Positions 1-7,599 of a DNA stretch of 64,000 nucleotides are shown here, one piece after another (position 1 is the stretch's first letter; each line of letters starts with the position of its first letter). Source of the stretch: a virus; IMG/VR virus record IMGVR_UViG_3300009183_008543, positions 1 through 64,000 of that record; one strand, 5' to 3'. The notes below the pieces were generated by a model. That model saw only the letters and a list, made by a program, of their open reading frames with translations, had not been told where the DNA came from and did no database searches. Position numbers and translations under genes: made by a program.

Positions 1-819
1 AATAGATCATCTCCAGTACAAATTGGCAACGAAACAAACTGGAAGCAAGTTGATTGCGGAGGCGAACATACGGCTGCGGTAAAAACTGACGGAACCATTT
101 GGGCTTGGGGCGAAGGCGCAAACGGACGATTGGGAAATGAACAGACAAGTTCTTTTTCTTCCCCAATACAAACAGGAAACGGAAACAATTGGTCGAAGGT
201 TTCCTGCGGAGCAGACTTTACCTGTGCTATCAAGACCGACAAAACCATGTGGACTTGGGGAGATAATTATAATGGTAAATTGGGAGATGGAACGACAAAT
301 GATAAATCATCACCAGTCCAGATAAGTAGCGACAAATATTGGGGTGATGTGGCTTGTGGATTTTTCCACACCATGGCTATAACCAGTAATCCTCCAGTAA
401 GATTCAATTTCGTACATCCGACCTATACATTCGAAGTGGTAACATATACTCCAGAAAGCCTAATAGCTCTGGCTCCTTATCCAGACTCATTGGAGCATCT
501 GATTCTGAACCTACAGGCTCAGGAAGTAGTCATCAACAACAGAAGGTATAAGCATGGAGATCAATTCACGGAATTTGGATCAAGAGCTATACGACTCAAA
601 CAATTGTATGTTGATTCCAGCGATCCAGTACTAAAGATAGTTTGTGATGCTGGTTACAGATTTGAGAATAATAGATGCGTTCTTGATTGCCTTGAAAGCG
701 AAACGGCATGCGGTGGCGTTTGCTCCAATCTTCTTACCGATACGGACAATTGCGGTTCGTGCGGCAATGTGTGCGACAGTGGATACACATGCGTAAGTGG
801 AGTCTGCACAGCACCATAA
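1..819 (+). CDS. RCC1-repeat protein with Cys-rich C-terminus, 5' partial (tail fibre/adhesin-like)
   Basis: The reading frame is open from base 1, so the start lies upstream of the window. The visible part begins with RCC1-type beta-propeller repeats (recurring WxxVxCGxxHTxAxxxDGTxWxWGxxxxGxLG pattern, three copies seen). A middle beta-rich stretch follows, then a C-terminal Cys-rich segment with the CGGVC and NCGSCGNVC spacing known from Stig1-like modules of secreted proteins. In a phage this combination fits a virion adhesin or tail-fibre component, but function is inferred. It converges with the next gene, leaving only three bases between the two stop codons. Confidence 0.75.
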   Translation, partial: NRSSPVQIGNETNWKQVDCGGEHTAAVKTDGTIWAWGEGANGRLGNEQTSSFSSPIQTGNGNNWSKVSCGADFTCAIKTDKTMWTWGDNYNGKLGDGTTNDKSSPVQISSDKYWGDVACGFFHTMAITSNPPVRFNFVHPTYTFEVVTYTPESLIALAPYPDSLEHLILNLQAQEVVINNRRYKHGDQFTEFGSRAIRLKQLYVDSSDPVLKIVCDAGYRFENNRCVLDCLESETACGGVCSNLLTDTDNCGSCGNVCDSGYTCVSGVCTAP

Positions 820-822
820 CAA

Positions 823-1527
823 TTAAATTTCTTTAAAGTCTGCATCGAAAAAAAAGAAATCTTTGTAAAAGAAATCATACATTATTTTTTTTGCAAAGAT
901 TTCTTCGTTATCATTATCTTGAAATATTATTTTTGCTGGTATTCCTATTGTTCCAGCCAAATTTGCTATTTCTGCATCAATACCAAAATAATACGAACAA
1001 GAAAGAATTGTGTGCGAAATTCTTCTGGTGTCATCAAAATGATGAAGTCTATTTTTAAAATACTTTTTTGTTTTAATCCCGCCAACACAAATCGAATCTA
1101 TACTTCCAAATTCATTTATGATTTTATTCATTTCGATTTCCGACATGAGTTGGTTTAATTGAAAACAGGAAGATGTATTCTTGCCATAATATCTCAACTT
1201 GTTTAATGGCAAAAATACACTTTCAATTTTTTTATCAATTGTGAAATTTTTGTATCCAATTCTTTTTGGTTCATAATATTTATAATATTTTAAATCTAAA
1301 ATATCAAAATATTTAAATGGCGAAAAAGATTCCGCTTGATGCAATGGCATTTTCAAATAATTTAATACTGGTGCATAAGAAAATATTGTGAAGAAATCTC
1401 TTAGTGTTCTAGCATTTGAACTGGCTACAGATATTCTCATGCTATTCTCAATGGCATAAGAATACAATGAGTTCAAAGCGATTAAAGTTTCAGAAAAATT
1501 TAAGTTATGAAAATAAACATTGTTCAT
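823..1527 (-). CDS. Divergent GT9-like (heptosyltransferase-type) glycosyltransferase paralogue
   Basis: A 234-residue protein related to the three following GT9-like genes: it shares the order of a short N-terminal region mentioning residence of the substrate, a central FQLNQLMSE stretch, and a C-terminal YFGIDAEIANLAGTIGIPAKIIFQ-like block that matches the IDSGMSHLAGSL block of the paralogues. The Ser/His of that nucleotide-sugar-binding block are replaced (IDAEIANLAG), so activity is doubtful. It starts 17 bases downstream of the neighbouring paralogue's stop codon and is probably co-transcribed. No clear Shine-Dalgarno; a TATATAAG string sits just before the ATG. Confidence 0.6.
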   Translation of the reverse strand: MNNVYFHNLNFSETLIALNSLYSYAIENSMRISVASSNARTLRDFFTIFSYAPVLNYLKMPLHQAESFSPFKYFDILDLKYYKYYEPKRIGYKNFTIDKKIESVFLPLNKLRYYGKNTSSCFQLNQLMSEIEMNKIINEFGSIDSICVGGIKTKKYFKNRLHHFDDTRRISHTILSCSYYFGIDAEIANLAGTIGIPAKIIFQDNDNEEIFAKKIMYDFFYKDFFFFDADFKEI

Positions 1528-1544
1528 GACTTATATATCGCTTT

Positions 1545-2282
1545 TTATTTTAGAATTTTTCTATAATGCATTCTCAAACTTGGATACATGTGGTTGTACC
1601 AAGACTCAATTTGTTTTTGATGAAACAATGTTTGAATAACTACATCTCCAGACACTCCCAAAGAACCAGCAAGATGTGACATACCACTATCGATTCCAAA
1701 AAATCCTTGAGATCCCAAAAGAAATTTACTTTGTTCGAATAAATTTGAAAAATGAACTTTTACATCAGGCAAATATATTTTTGTTTCTGGTCTGCCAATA
1801 TAATATGAATTATCGTTGCCAAATAATTTTATTATGTTTTTAATTTCAATGAAATTAAAATGTCTTTTTTTAGGACCACAAGAAAAAGAATTTAATTGAA
1901 AACATTTATAATCTTTTTTATCAATACTACCAAGTTTATTTTTAGGCAAAATGAAATTATTGATCTTGATTGGTTCGATGCTTGTGTGTCCTATAATTAT
2001 TTCACACCAACCACCACCGATACAAAAATCTAAATCAGAAAAAAATATTTTTGAAAATGTAAATGGATATTTTAAAGATTGATTAATTTCAAATAATTCA
2101 ATTCTTTCATCATAATCAAAAATATCTAAAAGTTGTTTTACAACTAAGTCTTTCGTATGAATAATTACATAAAAATTTTCTTGGAAAGCCAAACTGTAAA
2201 TTCCATTTATAAGATGAATTATATCGCCAAGATGCAGGTGTCTAGTATTCTTCAAAGTAAAATATTCTATTCTTTTATTCAT
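1545..2282 (-). CDS. GT9-like glycosyltransferase (ADP-heptose:LPS heptosyltransferase family)
   Basis: The C-terminal half carries the GT9 signature GIDSGMSHLAGSLG followed by SGDVVIQ, which in this family forms the nucleotide-sugar site; the N-terminal LHLGDIIHLINGIYSLA block is the acceptor-side motif with the usual GD. At about 245 residues it is shorter than cellular heptosyltransferases (about 320-350). The start is placed at the ATG behind TTGAGTTTCAAA, the same leader as in the next paralogue. It is nearly identical over long stretches to the gene at 2330-3052, so the two are a recent tandem duplication. Donor and acceptor are unknown. Confidence 0.8.
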   Translation of the reverse strand: MNKRIEYFTLKNTRHLHLGDIIHLINGIYSLAFQENFYVIIHTKDLVVKQLLDIFDYDERIELFEINQSLKYPFTFSKIFFSDLDFCIGGGWCEIIIGHTSIEPIKINNFILPKNKLGSIDKKDYKCFQLNSFSCGPKKRHFNFIEIKNIIKLFGNDNSYYIGRPETKIYLPDVKVHFSNLFEQSKFLLGSQGFFGIDSGMSHLAGSLGVSGDVVIQTLFHQKQIESWYNHMYPSLRMHYRKILK

Positions 2283-2304
2283 TTTGAAACTCAATAATAA
2301 ACAT

Positions 2305-2312
2305 TATTTATA
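2305..2312 (-). promoter_or_regulatory. T4-late-like box TATAAATA
   Basis: TATAAATA on the minus strand, 22 bases before the ATG of the GT9-like gene at 1545-2282, just past the stop of the upstream paralogue. Confidence 0.4.
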
Positions 2313-2329
2313 CAATATATATCTATTAT

Positions 2330-3052
2330 TTAATTTAAAATTTTTCTGATGTGCATTCTCAAACTTGGATACATGAAATTGTACCAAGCTTGAACATATT
2401 TGGCTTGACAAGTTGCTTGAATAACTACATCTCCAGATATTCCCAAAGAACCAGCGAGATGCGACATGCCACTATCGATTCCAAAGAATCCTTGAGATCC
2501 TAAAAGAAATTTACTTTGTTCGAATAAATTTGAAAAATGAACTTTTACATCAGGCAAATATATTTTTGTTTCTGGTCTGCCAATATAATATGAATTATCG
2601 TTGCCAAATAATTCTATTATTTTTTTAATCTCATTGAAATTAAAATGTCGTTTTCGTGGTGGACTACAAGAAAAAGAGTTTAATTGAAAACATTTATAAT
2701 CTTTTTTATCTATATTGCCAAGTTTGTTTTTAGGCAAAATGAAATTATTGATCTTGATTGGTTCGATAGTCATACTACCTAGTGGTTTTTGACACCAACC
2801 ACCAAAACAAAAATCATTTTTAAATATATTTGAAAATGTAAATGGATATTTCAATAATAAACTAAATTTTGATAGTTCAATTCTTTCATCATAATCAAAA
2901 ATATCTAAAAGTTGCTTTACAGCTAAATCTTTCGTATGAATAATTGCATAAAAATTTTCTTGAATAGCCAAGCTATAAATTGCATTGATAAAGTTGATTG
3001 TATCTCCAAGGTGCATATTGCACAATATAAAAGATTCCATTCTTTTATTCAT
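2330..3052 (-). CDS. GT9-like glycosyltransferase, tandem paralogue
   Basis: Has the same architecture as the neighbour: N-terminal MHLGDTINFINAIYSLA, central NFILPKNKLG and C-terminal GIDSGMSHLAGSLGISGDVV. The middle of the protein (around the segment reading FGGWCQKPLG) is where the two copies differ most, which may mark acceptor specificity. Start at the ATG preceded by TTGAGGTTTAAC, a good Shine-Dalgarno. Likely first gene of a minus-strand unit running through 1545-2282 and 823-1527. Confidence 0.8.
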   Translation of the reverse strand: MNKRMESFILCNMHLGDTINFINAIYSLAIQENFYAIIHTKDLAVKQLLDIFDYDERIELSKFSLLLKYPFTFSNIFKNDFCFGGWCQKPLGSMTIEPIKINNFILPKNKLGNIDKKDYKCFQLNSFSCSPPRKRHFNFNEIKKIIELFGNDNSYYIGRPETKIYLPDVKVHFSNLFEQSKFLLGSQGFFGIDSGMSHLAGSLGISGDVVIQATCQAKYVQAWYNFMYPSLRMHIRKILN

Positions 3053-3171
3053 GTTAAACCTCAATTGTTATTTAAAAATAAACTAAAACAACAATACTAA
3101 TTTAAACACATACATAATATTTACATTTTGATGTTCGATTATTTAATGATAATGTTTCCAATTGAAAAGAT

Positions 3172-3639
3172 ATGAATAAAAATTATTGGTCTATTGAACT
3201 GTCGCATCCGTATTCGCCATCAAACGAAGATGTAAATACATATAAAAATAACATAAAAAAAGGAACTACTCTTTTACTAGGATGCACTCATAAATTGTTA
3301 CCATTTAGCGACTTTCAAATGGATATAGATCCTTGGTACGAAGCACCTACTGTAATCGTTAAAGATTGGGTCAATAATGATAAATTTTACAACAATATGA
3401 TTGGCGATGGCGTTTTGAACTTTACTAAAGATTTAACAGAAAAAATCATCAAAATGTCTGAGGCATATAGTGAGGTTTTGATTGTTAGATGCTTCAATAA
3501 GAAATTGCCAAACATGAAAATAGCAAATTATTTCCCAACAGAAAACGACTTTGTATTGAAGCCAAGTAAAGCCGTAAACCATCAAGATTACAACTTTTTT
3601 ATATGGAATTTCAAAAATGAATCAAAAGGCAGAAGCTGA
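3172..3639 (+). CDS. Class I SAM methyltransferase-like protein (small Rossmann fold)
   Basis: At 155 residues it holds a shortened Rossmann pattern: glycine-rich LLLGCTH (residues 34-40) for motif I, DIDPWYEAP, KDWVNN and GDGVLNF in the order expected for small methyltransferase-like proteins (LLGVTP...VD...GDW...GDG). The last 23 bases overlap the PaaK-like gene downstream, implying translational coupling. The N-terminus (YWSIELSHPYSPS) is unlike the common family start. Whether it still binds SAM cannot be told. The pair sits as a plus-strand cassette inside a minus-strand array of GT9 paralogues. Confidence 0.6.
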   Translation: MNKNYWSIELSHPYSPSNEDVNTYKNNIKKGTTLLLGCTHKLLPFSDFQMDIDPWYEAPTVIVKDWVNNDKFYNNMIGDGVLNFTKDLTEKIIKMSEAYSEVLIVRCFNKKLPNMKIANYFPTENDFVLKPSKAVNHQDYNFFIWNFKNESKGRS

Positions 3640-4645
3640 TCTTAAGATAACCTTAGAAAAATTTGAAATAGGTCAATGGTCACATAAGCCCAACTTCAAC
3701 ATCATTTCTAAATTTCCAATCATGAGCAAAGAATTTCTTCGAAAAGTAGAAATGAAAAAACATCTCTTTACATGTAGCACATCTGGATCGACAGGAGAAC
3801 CAGTATCAGTAGAAAAAACATATGAAGATTATATCTGGTACATGGCAACAACAATAAGAGAGTTTTTTTGGCGTAAATGGAATTTCACAAAAAATGTTGC
3901 AATAATTAGAGGCGACAATAAAATAGAAGATTTAGAAACTTGGGGACTACCAAAATTCATAGCACCAACACAAGGCATGACATACAAAATGAATTTTGCA
4001 CCTATAAGTGTAATTCAATCTTGGCTAGAAGAAAAAAATCCACATTACATTCATTGTTATCCGTCTGTTTTAAAACAAATTGATTTATCAAAAATAACAA
4101 ATCTAATTGATGTGAAAGGCACAGGAGAATTAGGCGGAACTATGTTTTCATCTGAAGAGTGTGGAACTATAGCAATACAATGTCCTGATAAAAAAAACAA
4201 TTATCATGTTATGGAAAATCAAATGGTAGAAGTCGATACTGATGGTGGCATGATCATAAGCACCATGACAAACCCTTACATTAGAAGATATAAAAATGGC
4301 GACCATATAGAGCTTGGAGAATGTACTTGTGGAAGAACACTACAAACCATTACGAAAATAAATGGTAGGGTTAGAAATATGTTTGTACTTCCAAACGGTG
4401 ACAAAAAATGGCCATTAGTTGGAAGCAGAGACTATTATTCAAGATTTGGTATTAAAAGGTACAAAGTCATTCAGACGAAAATAGACGAAATTGAATTGCA
4501 AATAATTTGCAATCCACTTAGAGAAAAAGAAAAAGAATTAAAAGAGTTGGTGTTGGAATGGCTGCAATCGCCAGTAAATATAAACATCAAATATGTTGAT
4601 TCTTTTCAAAATTACAAACATGAAGAATTTATTTCATTGATATAG
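3617..4645 (+). CDS. PaaK/CapK-type adenylate-forming enzyme
   Basis: A 342-residue member of the phenylacetate-CoA ligase/CapK branch of the ANL superfamily. Visible core motifs are the phosphate-binding STSGSTGEP (residues about 54-62), YHVMEN near 196 at the A5 position, RYKNGDHIEL near 224 (A7, with the ribose-binding Asp) and KINGRVRN near 248 (A8 hinge). The family activates a carboxylate as acyl-AMP and often passes it to a thiol or amine. It is shorter than cellular PaaK (about 430). It overlaps the preceding methyltransferase-like gene by 23 bases. Substrate is unknown; an acyl or amino-acid decoration of a glycan is one possibility. Confidence 0.8.
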   Translation: MNQKAEADLKITLEKFEIGQWSHKPNFNIISKFPIMSKEFLRKVEMKKHLFTCSTSGSTGEPVSVEKTYEDYIWYMATTIREFFWRKWNFTKNVAIIRGDNKIEDLETWGLPKFIAPTQGMTYKMNFAPISVIQSWLEEKNPHYIHCYPSVLKQIDLSKITNLIDVKGTGELGGTMFSSEECGTIAIQCPDKKNNYHVMENQMVEVDTDGGMIISTMTNPYIRRYKNGDHIELGECTCGRTLQTITKINGRVRNMFVLPNGDKKWPLVGSRDYYSRFGIKRYKVIQTKIDEIELQIICNPLREKEKELKELVLEWLQSPVNINIKYVDSFQNYKHEEFISLI

Positions 4646-4651
4646 TCAAAC

Positions 4652-5386
4652 TTAATTCTTTAATATTTTTCTACTATGGACACGCAATGTTGGATACATT
4701 ATTCCATAAGCTTGATAAATACAATCGGTAAAATTAGGATGTAATCCTTGAGCAACTACATCTCCAGAAATTTTTAAAGATCCTGCCAAATGTGACATTC
4801 CGCTATCAACTCCAAAAAATGATTTACAACCTAATATAAATTTACTTTGATCAATCAAATTTGCAAAATGAACTTTCATATCTGGTATTGATATCATTGT
4901 TCCAACATTCCCAATAAAATAAGAATTACCCTCATCAAATATATTTAATATTTTTTTAATTTCATGCATATTAAGTCTTGGCTTTGCCCACCAATGAGAC
5001 CTTGAATTTACTTGATAGCATTTATATTCTTTTTTTTCTTTTTGTGGCAATTTGCAATTTGGCAGTTTAAAACCTTCTAAATAAACAGGTTTAAATGTGC
5101 TTCCTCCAAATCTCCTGCCAGTCCAAACTGCTTTATTTTTTGTATTTAAATATTGCCCTATGGTAAAATGATAAGGTAATCCGGGAGTTCTTTTAACAAT
5201 TTCTATCTTATCTTGATAATCAAAAATTTCCATCAATTGTCTTCCAACAATATGTTGATTGTAATGTATTTTTGCTTTAAATTCATGTTGTAATGCAAGA
5301 TTATAAATTATATTTGTGCATGCAATATTATCACCAAGATGAATTGGACCAAGATTAAATAATTCTACTTTTTCTTCTTGTGTCAT
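4652..5386 (-). CDS. GT9-like glycosyltransferase, third full-length paralogue
   Basis: Shares the frame of the 1545 and 2330 genes: N-terminal IHLGDNIACTNIIYNLALQ, middle KKEYKCYQVNSRS, and C-terminal FGVDSGMSHLAGSLKISGDVVAQG followed by MYPTLRVHSRKIL. It is more diverged than those two are from each other. The start is supported by TTGAGGTTTATTT before the ATG, the same leader type as its paralogues, and an ATATAAAT box lies just upstream. It is separated from them by the plus-strand methyltransferase/PaaK cassette, with which it converges. Confidence 0.8.
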   Translation of the reverse strand: MTQEEKVELFNLGPIHLGDNIACTNIIYNLALQHEFKAKIHYNQHIVGRQLMEIFDYQDKIEIVKRTPGLPYHFTIGQYLNTKNKAVWTGRRFGGSTFKPVYLEGFKLPNCKLPQKEKKEYKCYQVNSRSHWWAKPRLNMHEIKKILNIFDEGNSYFIGNVGTMISIPDMKVHFANLIDQSKFILGCKSFFGVDSGMSHLAGSLKISGDVVAQGLHPNFTDCIYQAYGIMYPTLRVHSRKILKN

Positions 5387-5475
5387 AAATAAACCTCAAT
5401 TTATATATGTGATTAGAAAAATAGTTAAGTATGAACATGAAATATAATATGTTTTTAAGAAATAATGTTGATTTT

Positions 5476-5679
5476 TTAGATCAAATAATCAACAACTTTA
5501 GATTTATTGATAAAATTTTCTATTTTAGAAGTACAATTGCCACAAAAATTAAAAGATTTCCCATCCACTTTGACAAAAGTAGAATAATCATATACAGATA
5601 AATCAGATGCGTCTGCCACGCATGACTTATTGCAAATATCACAAATGACCGATGAAATTTTATCTTCAATTTTAATCAT
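5476..5679 (-). CDS. Small zinc-ribbon protein
   Basis: A 67-residue protein with two CxxC knuckles (CDIC near residue 14 and CGNC near 47), the pattern of a zinc ribbon. A Shine-Dalgarno GAAGGTATTCA precedes the ATG. It overlaps the upstream membrane-protein gene by 8 bases. Function unknown; small zinc ribbons in phages often bind nucleic acid or polymerase. Confidence 0.6.
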   Translation of the reverse strand: MIKIEDKISSVICDICNKSCVADASDLSVYDYSTFVKVDGKSFNFCGNCTSKIENFINKSKVVDYLI

Positions 5680-5995
5680 TGAATACCTTCAATAAGCAAA
5701 AGCCAATAAAAACAACAAACAAACCAACTAGTTGCATATAATTTAGTTTGAATTGAAAAATAAATATCGGAAGTATGTATCCTATAACCATTATCATTAA
5801 ATCCCAATACGCACTATTTAAAAGTATGCTTTCTTTGTTTGGTAAATTTTTAGCAAAATAAAACCAAAAAAAAGCTGCACATGTATTTAAAAAAAGATTA
5901 ATCCATATGAAATGTTTAGAAAGCCTTATGGATTCTGTAAAAGTCATCAGCATAATGGCTATGTAAAAAACAGAAGCAATAAGGTAATATATCAT
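5672..5995 (-). CDS. Four-helix membrane protein of EamA/SMR type
   Basis: The 107 residues form four hydrophobic helices; the last two read like the end of small multidrug-resistance or EamA-family transporters (GYILPIFIFQFKLNYMQLVG then FVVFIGFCLLKV). It starts behind AAGGACA six bases after the Bcs1-like gene's stop codon, in the same operon. In cells such half-size carriers move drugs, undecaprenyl-linked sugars or nucleotide sugars; in this glycosyltransferase-rich region a sugar-carrier role is possible but unproven. Confidence 0.55.
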   Translation of the reverse strand: MIYYLIASVFYIAIMLMTFTESIRLSKHFIWINLFLNTCAAFFWFYFAKNLPNKESILLNSAYWDLMIMVIGYILPIFIFQFKLNYMQLVGLFVVFIGFCLLKVFND

Positions 5996-6000
5996 TGTCC

Positions 6001-7116
6001 TTATATATAAGGATTGTTTTCACATATTTTTTTAATTTCATTAAAAGGCTTTATATCAAGTTTTTCTTTGCATTGTTCAATACTAAATCCAAGTTCTTTA
6101 AATTCTCCCATTCTTATCAATTGATCCAAATTCATATCTTCAACTTCACCCTCCCAATCGCCTAAAAATCTCTTTCTTATACTGCAACTTGGATTGTCAA
6201 AATTCCTTACATATTTAAATCTACTTGGTCTCTGTTTTAAGGCATCGTCAATTTTTTCAATATCATTTGCTGTCATAAAAAATGCAACTTGCTCATAATT
6301 GTTATAAACTCCATCCATGCAGTTCAAAATAGAATCAAATGTGAATTTGATTCCCATGTTATTTCCACCATGATTGCTTTCGCCAATAATGCATTTTCTT
6401 TTGTCAAAATAGTTATCGAAATCTTCGAGCAATACAATGCACTTTTCTGGTATTTGACTAAACAAAAACATGATGTCCATATTTGTAAATTCTGGAACAA
6501 AAGTTATTATAACTATTGGCAAATTATATTTGACAGACAAATATTTGATAAAAGAAGTTTTGCCATTTCCGGGTTTGCCATAAAGTATAGCTCCTGTTTT
6601 CATAAGGCTTCCATCAGCCACTTTGCTTACTTCTTCTTCAATGTCTTTCCATAATAGTTCATCTATTATTGGTTTATCTGCAATTTTTATTGATCCGATT
6701 TTGTCAGTATACCAAGGAGTTGCAACCAATACTGGAACTCCAAATAAATTCAATTGTATTTTTTTCAACTCATCTTCTAAAAATCTTTTAAGTTCTCCGT
6801 AAGACCAACGCAAGCAAGTGATTGTAGTTGTTAAATCTTTTCCTTGAAATCCTGCTTGTAATAGTCTTTCGCCATGAGACAAATAAAATGTTGGAACTCC
6901 TTTGAATTTCAAAAAAGCTCTATAAATGACAGGGTGTCTACTTTCAGTGAAAAACTCTTCTTCTACGATAAATTTTGGGCAAGTATCAACTATTTCATAT
7001 AAAGTTCTAAATGTATTGTTATCTACCCTTATTTCCATAAAAACGATATAACGCATAAAAGCCCAAATTCCAACTAAACTTCCGCCTATTGCAATGATAG
7101 CTGTAAACCAATTCAT
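6001..7116 (-). CDS. Bcs1-like membrane-anchored AAA ATPase
   Basis: After an N-terminal transmembrane helix (residues about 4-22) and a Bcs1-type middle domain comes an AAA module with Walker A GKPGNGKTS near 176, Walker B CIVLLEDFD near 225, sensor-1 FFMTAND near 276 and an arginine-finger region RPSRFKYVRNF. This is the mitochondrial Bcs1 layout, whose members move folded proteins across membranes. The start is set at the ATG behind TTGGAGTAGATCTT; a longer frame starting 36 bases upstream lacks this site and its first codons contain a promoter-like TATAATAT. Substrate in the infected cell is unknown. Confidence 0.85.
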   Translation of the reverse strand: MNWFTAIIAIGGSLVGIWAFMRYIVFMEIRVDNNTFRTLYEIVDTCPKFIVEEEFFTESRHPVIYRAFLKFKGVPTFYLSHGERLLQAGFQGKDLTTTITCLRWSYGELKRFLEDELKKIQLNLFGVPVLVATPWYTDKIGSIKIADKPIIDELLWKDIEEEVSKVADGSLMKTGAILYGKPGNGKTSFIKYLSVKYNLPIVIITFVPEFTNMDIMFLFSQIPEKCIVLLEDFDNYFDKRKCIIGESNHGGNNMGIKFTFDSILNCMDGVYNNYEQVAFFMTANDIEKIDDALKQRPSRFKYVRNFDNPSCSIRKRFLGDWEGEVEDMNLDQLIRMGEFKELGFSIEQCKEKLDIKPFNEIKKICENNPYI

Positions 7117-7176
7117 AAGATCTACTCCAAAATAATATTTTATATTATACATTCATTGAAAACGAATTGCAAATGC

Positions 7177-7184
7177 CATAAATA
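7177..7184 (+). promoter_or_regulatory. T4-late-like box CATAAATA
   Basis: CATAAATA on the plus strand 17 bases before the DUF5856-like gene start; a Shine-Dalgarno GGAG lies between, so this one has a short leader. Confidence 0.45.
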
Positions 7185-7201
7185 AGGAAAATGGAGATAA
7201 T

Positions 7202-7591
7202 ATGAAAAGTATAAATGAATTTAAGGCTGGAAATAAGATAAAAGGTTTTGTTGGTAAATTATTTGAAGCAAGGCAAGTTACTCATTCAGCACATCTCCAA
7301 ACAAAAAGTTATTCAGAACACAAGGCTCTTGGTCACTTTTATGAAGGTTTGCTAGATTTGTCAGATTCATTTATTGAAACATATCAGGGTCAATATGGAA
7401 TTGTTACTGGTTATGATTCGTTAAGTGTAAAAGTTCCAGATAGCATAGAAAAATACCTCGAAGACTTTGCTGGTGAAGTTAAATCTGCTCGTAAAAATTT
7501 AGATGAGGATGATACTCATTTGCAAAACATGTTAGACGAAGTTTTAGGATTAATTTATTCGACCTTATACAAAGTAAAATACCTCAAGTAA
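7202..7591 (+). CDS. DUF5856-like phage protein (ferritin/Dps-like helical protein)
   Basis: A 129-residue, helix-rich protein with LFEARQVTHSAHLQTKSY and HKALGHFYEGLLDLSDSFIE, the pattern I associate with the DUF5856 family found in T4-like phages. His and Glu spacing resembles ferritin-like four-helix proteins. The start is firm (GGAGATAAT before ATG) and is preceded by CATAAATA at 7177-7184, a T4-late-like box. The N-terminus MKSINEF resembles capsid-targeting peptides of T4 internal proteins. Confidence 0.65.
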   Translation: MKSINEFKAGNKIKGFVGKLFEARQVTHSAHLQTKSYSEHKALGHFYEGLLDLSDSFIETYQGQYGIVTGYDSLSVKVPDSIEKYLEDFAGEVKSARKNLDEDDTHLQNMLDEVLGLIYSTLYKVKYLK

Positions 7592-7599
7592 AATTTAAG

